Below, in pieces: positions 1-9,165 of a DNA stretch of 38,969 bases. Position numbers and translations under genes: made by a program. This DNA comes from Salegentibacter lacus (GTDB lineage Bacteria; Bacteroidota; Bacteroidia; Flavobacteriales; Flavobacteriaceae). Positions within the stretch are counted from its first letter, which is position 1; each line of letters starts with the position of its first letter. Location of the stretch: NCBI RefSeq assembly GCF_020164555.1, contig NZ_JAIQZB010000026.1:1-38969 (forward strand), read 5' to 3'. Below the pieces are notes generated by a model that was not told the origin of the DNA, did no database searches, and was given only the letters and a program-made list of their open reading frames with translations.

Positions 1-2
1 AA

Positions 3-113
3 TTCTGTTTTAGGATCAACCGATCTCAGAGCAAGGCTACAATATTCAATAACCTGATCACAAAAATGGTTCAGGGCAATGTCACCTATCAATCGCAAAT
101 TATAAGTAACTAA
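3..113 (+). CDS. Possible 3' end of a truncated gene entering from the left edge
   Basis: An open frame runs from the window edge to TAA at 111-113, giving about 36 residues that end in QSQIISN. The other two plus frames are closed at 13 and 57. It ends 10 bases before the stop of the minus-strand GLPGLI gene, which suits a convergent gene pair. The residue mix is compatible with coding, but I recognise no family, and 36 residues is too short to exclude chance. Confidence 0.25.
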   Translation, partial: FCFRINRSQSKATIFNNLITKMVQGNVTYQSQIISN

Positions 114-123
114 CTACTGACCT

Positions 124-768
124 CTATTCAGTTTTATTGGTTTCAGCAAATTGGCTAAGGTTAATTTTGTACTTAAGTTTCGGCCTCAATTTTCCAAGAC
201 CATAAAACTCAAATACATAATGCTGCTGTGTATCTTCAAGCTCCAAAATTAATCCAGGTAAGCCGTTAAATTTATAGGGACCATCTGAGATTGGGATTTC
301 AAAAGTAAACCAGGCCACATAATCTCTTCCGCCAAAAGAAGTTTTAGCTTTTTGAACCTTAAAATCCTTGATTTTCTTTATCTCCGGTAGAATCTCCCAT
401 TCAAATTGATCCATTTCCTGGGTATAGTAAAACTGATCACGTGCAATAGTCCTCGTGAAAAACAGCTTATTTTCACTCCTATTCTTCAAAATGATATATT
501 GAAAATCTGTAACCGCTTCTCGAGAGGTATGTGCTGTATTTCCTTTTCTAACAATGGGATTAGTCAGAGTTTTTGCCCGACTGGAAAACTTCGAAAGTTC
601 ATCTCCGGCAAACAAGATCATATATTCGGATTTTGATTCATCCAGATTGGTAGAATCCAATTTATAAGTTAGTTTGTAGGTGACTTTATATTCAAATTTA
701 TCGGTAAGCTTCTGGGCATTACAAATTGTGGAAAATAATATAAGTAAGAGCGAAAAATAGTTGTTCAT
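124..768 (-). CDS. GLPGLI family protein, C-terminally shortened paralogue
   Basis: This 214-residue secreted protein has an N-terminal signal peptide ending around CNAQ (residues 16-19). It carries the family signature FNGLPGLILE preceded by PISDGPYK. GLPGLI proteins are Bacteroidota-specific exported proteins of unknown function. It is the last of three tandem paralogues and begins 10 bases after the previous stop, so it is probably co-transcribed. After the core the protein ends in NKTE, about 55-80 residues sooner than its neighbours, which end in NNPIE followed by two residues. The C-terminal tail has therefore been lost or was never present. The family call is firm; the role is unknown. 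Confidence 0.85.
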   Translation of the reverse strand: MNNYFSLLLILFSTICNAQKLTDKFEYKVTYKLTYKLDSTNLDESKSEYMILFAGDELSKFSSRAKTLTNPIVRKGNTAHTSREAVTDFQYIILKNRSENKLFFTRTIARDQFYYTQEMDQFEWEILPEIKKIKDFKVQKAKTSFGGRDYVAWFTFEIPISDGPYKFNGLPGLILELEDTQQHYVFEFYGLGKLRPKLKYKINLSQFAETNKTE

Positions 769-778
769 AAATAAAATT

Positions 779-1594
779 TTATTGAAGTTCTATAGGGTTG
801 TTTCGACTTTTATAATTTTCCTTTAATTCCTTTTTTGCAGATTTCTCTTCCTGTTCAGACCAGCCAATTGTAATGCCAGCTTTAGATAAGGTCCCCAACG
901 GGTCACGCGTATAACTTTCCTGAGCAGTTAAAAAATCATTCTTGGAAACCTTAGTATATCGATCCTCATCTATGCTGACTGTAGCCTCTGTCTCTATTTC
1001 TTTAAATCCTGATAATTTAAAGTGATAATAATTTTTGGTGTCAGCGATTTCGATAATTAATCCCGGTAAACCACTGAATTTATATGGACCGTCTGAAATT
1101 GGAATTTCAGAAGTAAACCAGGCTATATAGTCTCTACCGGAAAAAGTGGTGGTAGCTTTTTGAACATTATAGCCGGAAATTTCTTTTGTTTCAGGGTGAA
1201 TTTCCCATTCTTGAAGGGGAAGTTGTTCGGTATATTTAAACCTGTCTCTCGCAATCTTCTCAAAAAAATAAAGCCTTCCTTCAGGAAAATTTTTAAATAA
1301 TTTATACTTAAACTTTGTTTGTGGAGGAGCCATAAACCTGCCAGTCTTTTCAAAGTTCTTTTTTCTAAGTTCATTAATGGAATCGTGCTTTAAAAAGTTC
1401 TCACTGGTAAACCTGGAAATATTATCACCCCTATATAGCACCATAGTTTCCTCCTGAATAGATTCCACATTGGTAGAATCTATTTGCCAGGTTAGATCAT
1501 AAGTGGCTTTATATTGAAATTTCTCAGTCAATTCCTGTGCATTAAATATGGGAGAAATTAAAAGAAGTATAAAGGAAAGATAAACGTGTTTCAT
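779..1594 (-). CDS. GLPGLI family protein
   Basis: This 271-residue exported protein starts with a typical signal peptide (MKHVYLSFILL, cleavage near FNAQ). The central core reads FSGRDYIAWF, then PISDGPYKFSGLPGLIIE, and is almost identical to the same stretch in both neighbours. The C-terminus ends NNPIELQ. It is the middle gene of a three-gene tandem family with 10-base spacers. The spacer and the first bases of the downstream genes are also alike (an ATAAA/CTAAATTTTATT pattern), which suggests duplication of the whole unit. No catalytic motif is visible, and the function of the family is unknown. Confidence 0.88.
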   Translation of the reverse strand: MKHVYLSFILLLISPIFNAQELTEKFQYKATYDLTWQIDSTNVESIQEETMVLYRGDNISRFTSENFLKHDSINELRKKNFEKTGRFMAPPQTKFKYKLFKNFPEGRLYFFEKIARDRFKYTEQLPLQEWEIHPETKEISGYNVQKATTTFSGRDYIAWFTSEIPISDGPYKFSGLPGLIIEIADTKNYYHFKLSGFKEIETEATVSIDEDRYTKVSKNDFLTAQESYTRDPLGTLSKAGITIGWSEQEEKSAKKELKENYKSRNNPIELQ

Positions 1595-1604
1595 AAACTA
1601 AATT

Positions 1605-2447
1605 TTATTCCTGTTCTATGGGATTATTCTGCTTCTCCAATTTTTCTTTGTAGTCACGTAAAAGCTTTTCTTTTTGTCCATCTTTAAATCCTATCGTTAC
1701 TTTTCTATCCGGGGTATTATTTCGTTCCAGTACTGCAAAAGGATTTAACTTGTATTCTTTTATACGTTTCAAAACTTCCTCTTTATCACTTTTTATAAAA
1801 TTAGAAGTTTCAAGGGCTACCGGATCGGTATTATTCAGTTTTTCAAAACTTTTCAGTGAATAACGATAATGATTTTCAGTATCGCTTATTTCGAAAATAA
1901 GTCCCGGAAGTCCATTGAACTTGTACGGTCCATCAGAAATTGGAATTTCCGAAGTAAACCAGGCGATATAATCTCTTCCGGAAAAGGTGGTCGCGGCTTT
2001 TTGAACTTTATACCCCTGTATGGTCCTATTTTCAGATAAAATCTCCCAGTCAAATTGGCTTAAATCTTCTTCGTACCGAAGCTGATCTCTTATAATTTTA
2101 TAAGTATAGGAAATCTTTTCTTCGGGGAAACCTTTATAAATTACGCCTTCAAATTCGGTTTTTGTTCTTTTAGCACGCTCTTCAAAATCCATACTCCCAA
2201 TATCTCTTCCTTGTAGATTCATTTTTAATGAATCACTCATCGTACGGCCCATACTTGCAAAAATCGAAACTTTATTGCCAAGGTATAAATTGAAATCTTC
2301 CGACTTCAAGTCCTGAATATTTGTAGAATCAGGGGAGTAGGTTAACTCGTAAGTAGCTTTGTATTTAATTTGATCTTCTATCTTTTGATTTTGTGCAAAA
2401 GCAGATGAAAAAATCAAACTAAGAATAACTAATAGAAAAGTCTGCAT
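1605..2447 (-). CDS. GLPGLI family protein
   Basis: The first gene of the tandem GLPGLI trio encodes about 280 residues. I place the start at the ATG at 2447 because it opens directly on a signal peptide (MQTFLLVILSLIF, cleavage near AFAQ). An upstream in-frame ATG at 2495 would add 16 residues that spoil the signal sequence. The signature FNGLPGLIFE follows PISDGPYK, and the protein ends NNPIEQE. It is divergent from the broken DASS transporter gene. The family is common in Flavobacteriia, sometimes near TonB-dependent receptors, but its role is not established. Confidence 0.88.
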   Translation of the reverse strand: MQTFLLVILSLIFSSAFAQNQKIEDQIKYKATYELTYSPDSTNIQDLKSEDFNLYLGNKVSIFASMGRTMSDSLKMNLQGRDIGSMDFEERAKRTKTEFEGVIYKGFPEEKISYTYKIIRDQLRYEEDLSQFDWEILSENRTIQGYKVQKAATTFSGRDYIAWFTSEIPISDGPYKFNGLPGLIFEISDTENHYRYSLKSFEKLNNTDPVALETSNFIKSDKEEVLKRIKEYKLNPFAVLERNNTPDRKVTIGFKDGQKEKLLRDYKEKLEKQNNPIEQE

Positions 2448-2504
2448 TGTTGATGATTTATAAATGATTGAAGTTAATAATGAATACTTGGCCAAGATGT
2501 AGAT

Positions 2505-2512
2505 TATATTTG
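2505..2512 (+). promoter_or_regulatory. Candidate -7 box (TATATTTG) for the DASS transporter gene
   Basis: TATATTTG matches the Bacteroidota sigma-ABfr -7 consensus TAnnTTTG exactly and lies 142 bases before the transporter ATG. No good -33 TTTG is found at the usual spacing (only CTTG, 14 bases upstream), so this is a weak call. The rest of the 207-base divergent region shows no clear box for the minus-strand GLPGLI genes. Confidence 0.3.
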
Positions 2513-2654
2513 ATAAAACAAAGAAACAAACTAAATTTTTAGTAATTCAACTAAAAAACAAGGAGGTTTAAAGAAGGATAATTTTACAGATTCAGAAAAT
2601 TAAATGCTTCCATAATTTTAATATCTTGGAAAGATTTCAGTTTAAAATTTTAGA

Positions 2655-4118
2655 ATGAATAAACTCATAAGAACTCTAATTTTAATAGCGGGTCCGTTAT
2701 TATTTTTTATCCTTCAAATCATAGGGGCACCGCAATCTATGCCGCCGGCAGCTTTTGATATTCTTTGTATTACCATTTGGATGGCACTCTGGTGGGTTAC
2801 CGAAGTTATCCCAATTTCGGTTACAGCTCTCATTCCCATTGTCATGTTTCCATTAACCGGCGCATTGGATATTGAAACTACCACCGCCGCATTTGGTCAT
2901 AAATATGTGTTTTTATATTTAGGCGGATTTGTTTTAGCGGTAGCCATAGAAAAATGGGATTTGCACCGGAGAATCGCTTTAAATATCATCAACTTGATTG
3001 GGAGTAAAATAAAGTTCATCATTCTGGGTTTTATGATTGCCACCGCCTTCCTCTCTATGTGGATTTCCAATACTGCAACTTCGGTGATGATGTTGCCTAT
3101 TGGAACCGCGATTATAAGTCAGTTAAAAAATAATCCTTTTAGCGATGAAAATGAACCCGCTGTATTTGGTAAAGCCCTGATGTTAGCGATTGCTTATAGT
3201 GCCTCAATTGGCGGAATTGGTACTTTAATTGGAACACCACCAAATCTTGTTTTTGCCGGAATTGTAGAAGAATTATACGGAATAGAAATGAGTTTTTTAA
3301 AATGGGCCCTTTTAGGAATTCCAATATCTGTCTTACTACTTTTTATCTGCTGGAAATACCTTACCGGCATTGCTTTCAATTTTACAAGGCTGAATTTCCC
3401 GGCGGAAAGGCCGAAATCACTACGTTATTAAAATCTCTGGGAAAAATCAGTAAACAGGAAAAAAGGGTACTCGTTATTTTCTGTTGCACCGCTTTTCTTT
3501 GGATTACACAATCTTTTTTAATCCAGCCCTTTCTTCCCTTTATAGATGATACGATTATTGCCATTATAGCGGCTATCGCACTTTTTATTGTTCCCTCCGC
3601 AAGAGAAACAAAACCCTTATTAAACTGGGAAGAAGCGGTAAAAATGTGGGATCATTTTACTTTTTGGTGGTGGTATGGCCCTGGCAAAAGGCTTTAGTGA
3701 AACAGGACTTGCTGTTTGGATTGATGAACAACCTCCTACTTACTACATTTGCCCTTATTCTTATTAGTTCTAATTCTTGTAGCCTCGGTTAATTTTCTTA
3801 CTGAATTTACTTCTCACCTTGCGACAACAGCTATGGTACTTTCTATTCTAGCGCCTATGGGCCCTGGCAATGGAGCTTCATCCTTATTTATTATTGATAA
3901 GCGTTACGCTAGCAGCTTCCTGCGCATTTATGCTTCCTGTTGCCACGCCGCCAAACGCAGTGGTTTTTGGTTCAGGTTACCCGAAAATCCCCGATATGAT
4001 AAAATCTGGGCTCTGGATGAATTTGTTTTCTATTTTCCTAATAAGTTTACTGGTGTATTTTCTACTTCCTGTGATTTGGGACTTTAAAGTGAATGAAATT
4101 CCAGGGGTTTTTAAATAA
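2655..4118 (+). pseudogene. SLC13/DASS sodium:anion symporter, disrupted by four frameshifts
   Basis: Read across three frame phases, this is one full-length divalent-anion:Na+ symporter of about 487 residues. It keeps the family marks: WWVTEVIPISVTALIP, SNTATSVMMLP, GTLIGTPPNLVFAGIV, LLFGGGMALAKGFSETGL, SHLATTAM and LPVATPPNAVVFGSG. The frame breaks occur near 3403 (one G missing in CCCGGCGG), near 3654 (one extra base in GATCATTTTA), near 3750 (one T missing in ACATTTGCC) and near 3859 (one extra G in ATGGGCCC). All are single-base, three of them in short homopolymers. It is either a recently decayed transporter or a gene hit by sequencing errors. The inserted or deleted bases are inferred from family motifs. 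Confidence 0.85.
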
Positions 4119-4119
4119 A

Positions 4120-4147
4120 AAAAGAGGGAAAATAAATTCCCTCTTTT
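4120..4147 (-). terminator. Hairpin terminator at the end of the sus operon, possibly bidirectional
   Basis: An 11-base perfect stem (AAAAGAGGGAA and TTCCCTCTTTT) encloses a 6-base loop at 4131-4136. On the minus strand the stem is followed by a run of T's, so it ends the susD transcript 23 bases after its stop codon. On the plus strand only a short T tract follows, so termination of the convergent transporter gene would be weaker. Confidence 0.85.
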
Positions 4148-4169
4148 GCAATTTAATTAAATATTCAGG

Positions 4170-5870
4170 CTAATTCTGTGCCCACCATAATTCGGTTCCC
4201 TGTTCATCTGGTCCCTGTTCCTGGTTGGCTGCTTCAACGTTCGCTCCGTTTGTATTGTATTCCTGGTTACCATATCTCATTCGCTGAGGATACTCTCCAT
4301 TAAGTGTTCCTGCTGCATAAATATCATAATCTGAAACTCCATTTGCCAATTCAGATGGATATCCTGTATCTCTAACTACTGCCCAGGCTTCAAAACCATC
4401 GGTATAAGAAACAATCCATCTTTGGATAGCAATCTTCTCTAAGTTTTCTTCATCAGTTCCGTTTAACAGAGCCATATCTTCATTAGCAATAAAATTCTCA
4501 ATTTCACCTTCATCAACTCTCCACATCTTCATCGCCTGTCTTATTCCTTCCTGATATAGTGCCTCTGCATCTCCAGAACCAAGACCCTTTACAATAGCTT
4601 CAGCTTGCAAGAAGTTTCCTTCTGCTGCGGTAAAAACAACTTCCGGGAAAATTTCCAGACCCTGGTTTTTTGGATTAATTATCCAATCTGCAGGTTCAGA
4701 AAATAAATCGTTTTTAACGTGAGGGTAAATTTCAGGATTTAATCTTGATGGTTGCCCTACATAATAATCCTGATCCTGAGGAACAGAAATTGTAAATTCA
4801 TCACCAGAACCGGTTTTCGTATAAGGTACTCCGGCATTATCAAGTTCACCTAAAACAAAATCTACATGTTTATCAAAAAGTGATGCTGCAGCACCCTCAG
4901 CCGGTTTGGTAAAGATGAAATCTCCTCCAATAATTGGTTTTGCATAACGGGATAATCTTGGATCGTTATTATCTCTAAGATAATCAATTAAGGTTTTCCC
5001 TACATTCCAGTGCGACCCTATTCCCCCAAAGTTATGCCATACATCTCCATAAGCAGCATTTCCAAATTGGTCTATTTCGGTATCTTTTTCCATAAGAGCA
5101 TTGTCCATTGCCGTACTTAAAAGCGGTGCCTGTAGAGCTTCTGAAATAGCGGTTTCGGCAAAATCTGCTCCCGGAGCCCCCTGTGCTCTTAGGGCCATTC
5201 TTAATTTCAAGGTATTAGCCAACTTCTTCCATTGTTGAAGATCACCATTAAAAAACAAATCGTTTTCTGCAAGAAGTTCAATTCCGCTACCGGTTTCTGT
5301 TTGATCTCCAATAATAGCCATCGCTTCATCCAATTCAGCTATTACTCCCTTATATATTGTGGCTTGATTATCTAGCTTAGGAGTAATAATATCTGGATCC
5401 AGAGCTTCAGAATAAGGTACCATTCCAAAAGTATCAGTATACATTTGATAATAAAGTCCTTTCATAACTAAACCAAGAGCGTAAAAATTCTGATTTTCCA
5501 GGTCTCCGCCTTCTCCTACAAAATTCTGGTAAACACTTAAGTTACTTACGTAACCTGCCATCCACCCGTAGGCAGCATCGGTATAACCAGAACTGTAAGC
5601 ATATCCTAACGAACCTGTCCACCAGCAACCGTTATAACCAAACGTAAACTGGCCTGCAAACCTATCGGCGTGAATTAATTGCGCTCTCCAATAAGGAAAA
5701 CGGTTAGGTGCATAAAGTTCTATTTGAATTCCTGTAAGAAAGTATTTTGCACTCACTTCATCAGATCCAAATGCATCGGGTCTTGTATTAATCTCCTCAA
5801 AATCGGAACATCCGGCAAGTAAAAAGACCAACAACAAGGTTGCGCTAATTGTCTTTAAAATTCCTTTCAT
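4170..5870 (-). CDS. SusD/RagB-family glycan-binding lipoprotein
   Basis: This 566-residue outer-membrane lipoprotein partners the SusC porin encoded just upstream (11-base gap) and captures glycan at the cell surface. The signal peptide ends in a lipobox LAGC (Cys21). It is followed by SDFEE, which resembles the SDDFE-type surface-export signal described in Flavobacterium. The N-terminal region is rich in Trp, Tyr and Gly (for example YNGCWWTG near residue 80), and the later part has FPEVVFTAAEGNFLQAEA and a C-terminal WIVSYTDGFEAW segment, typical of the SusD/SusD-like 2 group. It is the last gene of the operon, followed by the hairpin terminator. The ligand cannot be read directly; the neighbouring enzymes suggest mannose-rich or N-glycan substrates. 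Confidence 0.93.
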   Translation of the reverse strand: MKGILKTISATLLLVFLLAGCSDFEEINTRPDAFGSDEVSAKYFLTGIQIELYAPNRFPYWRAQLIHADRFAGQFTFGYNGCWWTGSLGYAYSSGYTDAAYGWMAGYVSNLSVYQNFVGEGGDLENQNFYALGLVMKGLYYQMYTDTFGMVPYSEALDPDIITPKLDNQATIYKGVIAELDEAMAIIGDQTETGSGIELLAENDLFFNGDLQQWKKLANTLKLRMALRAQGAPGADFAETAISEALQAPLLSTAMDNALMEKDTEIDQFGNAAYGDVWHNFGGIGSHWNVGKTLIDYLRDNNDPRLSRYAKPIIGGDFIFTKPAEGAAASLFDKHVDFVLGELDNAGVPYTKTGSGDEFTISVPQDQDYYVGQPSRLNPEIYPHVKNDLFSEPADWIINPKNQGLEIFPEVVFTAAEGNFLQAEAIVKGLGSGDAEALYQEGIRQAMKMWRVDEGEIENFIANEDMALLNGTDEENLEKIAIQRWIVSYTDGFEAWAVVRDTGYPSELANGVSDYDIYAAGTLNGEYPQRMRYGNQEYNTNGANVEAANQEQGPDEQGTELWWAQN

Positions 5871-5881
5871 AATTATTTTTA

Positions 5882-8800
5882 TTAAAATTTAATATTAATA
5901 TTTAAACCAAGACTACGTATAGTTGGTGCATTATTAAGGGAGATACCCTGTCCAGACAAGCCAGTTCCTATAGAGGAATCTGGGTCTATATCATCGGCTT
6001 TTTTGTAGATAAAGAATAGGTTTCTTCCAATTACACCTACTGAAGCGGAGGTTAAGCCAATATTGCTAATACTTTCTCCCGGCAGTCTATAAGTTAAAGC
6101 AAATTCTCTTAATCTCACATTGGTTTGATCATAAATATATTTGGAGTTAATTCCAGAGTAGCTGCTCCAATACTGTTGCGCGGTGATTTGGGTAGTATTC
6201 TGCTCCCCGGTTTCTTCATTAATAGCATCTATAGTAATTCCTCCATCTCTATATTCTAAACTTCTTTCTGAAACCCCTGCGGCATCTAAATAAGAAGAAG
6301 TAGCAGAATAGATTTCTCCTCCAAATCTTCCATCTAATAAGAAGCGTAAATTCCAGTTTTTATAAGTAAAATTATTAGTTAAACCTCCAATAAAATCTGG
6401 TTGAGCGTTTCCTAACTTTTCTTTTTCGCTAGAAGCTACGGGAAAACCTTCTGCATTTACAAGTCTTTCGCCATTTTCGTTTGTTTTCCAGGTAGTACCG
6501 TAGATATCTCCAATACCTCCACCTACTTCAGCTCTAACTGAAAGGTCTCCTAAAGTATTTAAAGTTGTATAATCCAAACCGTCAATTAATTCTACTAACT
6601 TGTTGTTGTTTCTTGACATATTTACAGAAACATCCCATCTAAAGTTTTCATTTTTTACAGGGACACCACCAAGCATAACTTCAAATCCGTTGTTTTTAAC
6701 TTCTCCCACATTCTCTTTGAAAAAGCTAAAACCTGTGGCGAAAGGTACCGGAACATTAAAAATCATATCGTTGGTTACAATTTCATAAATTGAAAAATCA
6801 CCATACAATCTGTTTTTGAACATATTAAATTCTACTCCAAATTCTGTAGATTTAACACTTTCTGGCCTCAAGTCTGGATTCAGTTTCACACTTGGCCCTT
6901 CTAAAACCGTACGTCCTAAATAACCTTGTTGAGGAACACTAAATGTTTGGTATAACTGATATACATCTGTATCATTACCAACTTCTGCCCAACTGGCTCT
7001 TAATTTAAGCATATCTAGAAAGTTCTTATCTGGATCTATAAAACGGTTAACCAGCAAAGAATAACTTACAGATGGGTAAAAGAAAGAACGGTTATCCTCA
7101 CTTAAGGTTGAAGACCAGTCGTTTCTGGCTGTTAAATCTAAATACATAAAATCATCGTAGGAGAAACTAAAAGATCCATATAAAGAATTAATCTTTTTTA
7201 CTCCAAGAGGGGTATGTGTACTGGTTTGCACATTTGTGTTGTTCAAGAATGCTCGAGAAGGCAGTCTAAATTGACTCCCCCTAACACTCATTCCTTCAAA
7301 TGTACGTTTAGACAAACTTCCTCCTACATTAGCTACAAGATTTAATTTTTCAGTAAGGTCTTTATTTGCCGTAAACAAGAAGTCACTATTTATTTCTACG
7401 TTTTTACGGTTTGAAAAATTTAAGCGGCCATCATAGAAGAAGTGATGCCCGTAATCCTGAATGTATTCTGTTCTTACATTGGTAACATCTCCACCAACTC
7501 TTATAAAAGCAGAAAGCCAATCGTTAAACTCATAATTCAACTTGGTAAAGCCTAAAAAACGATCTCTACGTTCATCGTTGGTATCCTGGTTTAACATCCA
7601 GTAAGGGTTACCAAAACTTTTATTTTGTCCTGCGTAACTAACGGCTGCATATTCATCGGGGAACATTTCCGGATTACTCCATAAAGACGGTTTATATTTT
7701 TTTACATCGTCTATGCCTACATTTCTTGGCATTCTATATACATAGGCTAAAACACCCTCTGTACCAACGTTTACTCTATTCTCTAATTCTTGTGTAAAAT
7801 AAGTAGCCTTGCTATCTAGCGTTAGCTTATCACTAAGATCTATAACTCCTCTTAAATTGAAGTTATGACTATGAAGCTCTGAATTTGGTATTACTGAGGT
7901 TGTTTGGTTATTGGTATAAGAGAATCTTACACTATGTTTTTCACCTCCCTGATCCATAGAGATTGTATTAATACTCTTAATACCATTCTCAAAGAAATTC
8001 TCTACATTATCTGGCTGAGCTACATATGCTCTTTCTTCTCCGGTGTAATACAATTGTTGAGAACCATCTAATCTAGCCCCCCATGAGTTCGAGCCGAAAT
8101 TATCTAAATCTGCATAAACAGCACCATTAGTTCCCTGGCCATATTCATTTTGATATTCTGGCAAGAACATTGTTTCTTCTACAGAAATATTCGAGTTTAC
8201 TGAAATTCCAAGACCAGCTCCTCTTGTTCCTTTTTTGGTAGTAATTAAAACAACACCACTTGCCGCACGCGAACCATATAATGCAGCTGCGTTAGGACCT
8301 TTTAATACTGAAATTGATTCAATATCAGCGGGATTAATGTCTGTAATACCTCCCCCGGTTACGGTACTGTTATATATATCTCCACCCGATTCGTTTCCTG
8401 AAGCATCAATTGGAATACCATCTACCACTACCAGGGCCTGGTTATTTCCTGTTAGGGTATTATTACCACGAATAGTAATACGTGATCCTGAACCTACTCC
8501 ACTGGCCTGGTTCACAACTAAACCGGCAACTTTACCTACCAGCGAACTTGCCACGTTATAATCTTTTACGGTATTTACTTCTTCAGAATCCAGCTCGGTT
8601 ACCGCATAACCTAATGATTTTTTCTCCCTGGTAAGCCCAAGAGAAGTCACCACTACTTCATCTAATGCTTCTGTATCTGGAGATAATTCTAGATTAATTG
8701 AATTTTGCCCATTTACCGGAATCTCCTGAGCCAAAAATCCTATCATAGAGAAGACTAAAGTAGCATCCGCTGGCACTTCCAGGGAATAATTTCCGTCAAA

Positions 8801-8971
8801 ATCTGTAGAGGTTCCATTACTGGTTCCCTTTTCCAATACAGTAACTCCTGGTAAAGGTATTCCGTTTTCAGAATCTGTTACTGTTCCGGTTACTGTTTGC
8901 TCCTGCGCAATTAGGTTTTGATTAAATGAAAAAAACATTAAACCAAGCAGGAATAATAATTTTTTACCCAT
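5882..8971 (-). CDS. SusC/RagA-family TonB-dependent glycan transporter
   Basis: This 1029-residue outer-membrane beta-barrel imports SusD-bound oligosaccharides using TonB energy. In order it has a signal peptide (1-22), a carboxypeptidase-regulatory-like domain (about 25-100, with VTDSENGIPLPGVTV), a TonB-box-like segment DEVVVTSLG (104-112), a plug domain, the SusC signature near 221-248 (SVLKGPNAAALYGSRAASG), then the barrel. The C-terminus ends SLGLNINIKF, with the aromatic final residue expected for BAM-dependent insertion. A 194-base gap separates it from the GH92 gene upstream, the largest gap in the operon, so susCD may have its own promoter or an mRNA processing site. Confidence 0.96.
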   Translation of the reverse strand: MGKKLLFLLGLMFFSFNQNLIAQEQTVTGTVTDSENGIPLPGVTVLEKGTSNGTSTDFDGNYSLEVPADATLVFSMIGFLAQEIPVNGQNSINLELSPDTEALDEVVVTSLGLTREKKSLGYAVTELDSEEVNTVKDYNVASSLVGKVAGLVVNQASGVGSGSRITIRGNNTLTGNNQALVVVDGIPIDASGNESGGDIYNSTVTGGGITDINPADIESISVLKGPNAAALYGSRAASGVVLITTKKGTRGAGLGISVNSNISVEETMFLPEYQNEYGQGTNGAVYADLDNFGSNSWGARLDGSQQLYYTGEERAYVAQPDNVENFFENGIKSINTISMDQGGEKHSVRFSYTNNQTTSVIPNSELHSHNFNLRGVIDLSDKLTLDSKATYFTQELENRVNVGTEGVLAYVYRMPRNVGIDDVKKYKPSLWSNPEMFPDEYAAVSYAGQNKSFGNPYWMLNQDTNDERRDRFLGFTKLNYEFNDWLSAFIRVGGDVTNVRTEYIQDYGHHFFYDGRLNFSNRKNVEINSDFLFTANKDLTEKLNLVANVGGSLSKRTFEGMSVRGSQFRLPSRAFLNNTNVQTSTHTPLGVKKINSLYGSFSFSYDDFMYLDLTARNDWSSTLSEDNRSFFYPSVSYSLLVNRFIDPDKNFLDMLKLRASWAEVGNDTDVYQLYQTFSVPQQGYLGRTVLEGPSVKLNPDLRPESVKSTEFGVEFNMFKNRLYGDFSIYEIVTNDMIFNVPVPFATGFSFFKENVGEVKNNGFEVMLGGVPVKNENFRWDVSVNMSRNNNKLVELIDGLDYTTLNTLGDLSVRAEVGGGIGDIYGTTWKTNENGERLVNAEGFPVASSEKEKLGNAQPDFIGGLTNNFTYKNWNLRFLLDGRFGGEIYSATSSYLDAAGVSERSLEYRDGGITIDAINEETGEQNTTQITAQQYWSSYSGINSKYIYDQTNVRLREFALTYRLPGESISNIGLTSASVGVIGRNLFFIYKKADDIDPDSSIGTGLSGQGISLNNAPTIRSLGLNINIKF

Positions 8972-9165
8972 GTGTAATTAGTTTTGGTTAGAATTTCACG
9001 CCTTAATGGCGCATTTCAGTTATAAAATTAGTTAAATGTTAGAAATATGTTAACTATTTTAGAAAGTTTTCGACAGATAACAAATCTCAATAGCTAAACA
9101 ACTAACATAATAATTCCTTTAAGCTAAAATAATAAGAAGTAACTTAACTTAAGTAAATTTTTTAA
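8972..9165 (-). other. AT-rich gap before susC, with a small leader hairpin
   Basis: No gene is visible in these 194 bases. A small inverted repeat (CGCC and GGCG, 8999-9011) would form a hairpin in the leader 28 bases before the susC start codon. I found no exact TAnnTTTG box on the minus strand; the nearest is GAGATTTG at about 9080-9087. The length suggests regulation of susCD separately from the enzymes. Confidence 0.3.

Noticed and set aside
1-123. Transposase fragment at the left edge
   Set aside because: The short tail could be an insertion-sequence protein, but no catalytic motif or terminal inverted repeat is visible, so I leave the family open.
8235-8561. 108-residue open frame on the plus strand inside susC
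   Set aside because: It is the complementary-strand shadow of the conserved SusC plug domain and signature region; it has no signal or known motif of its own.
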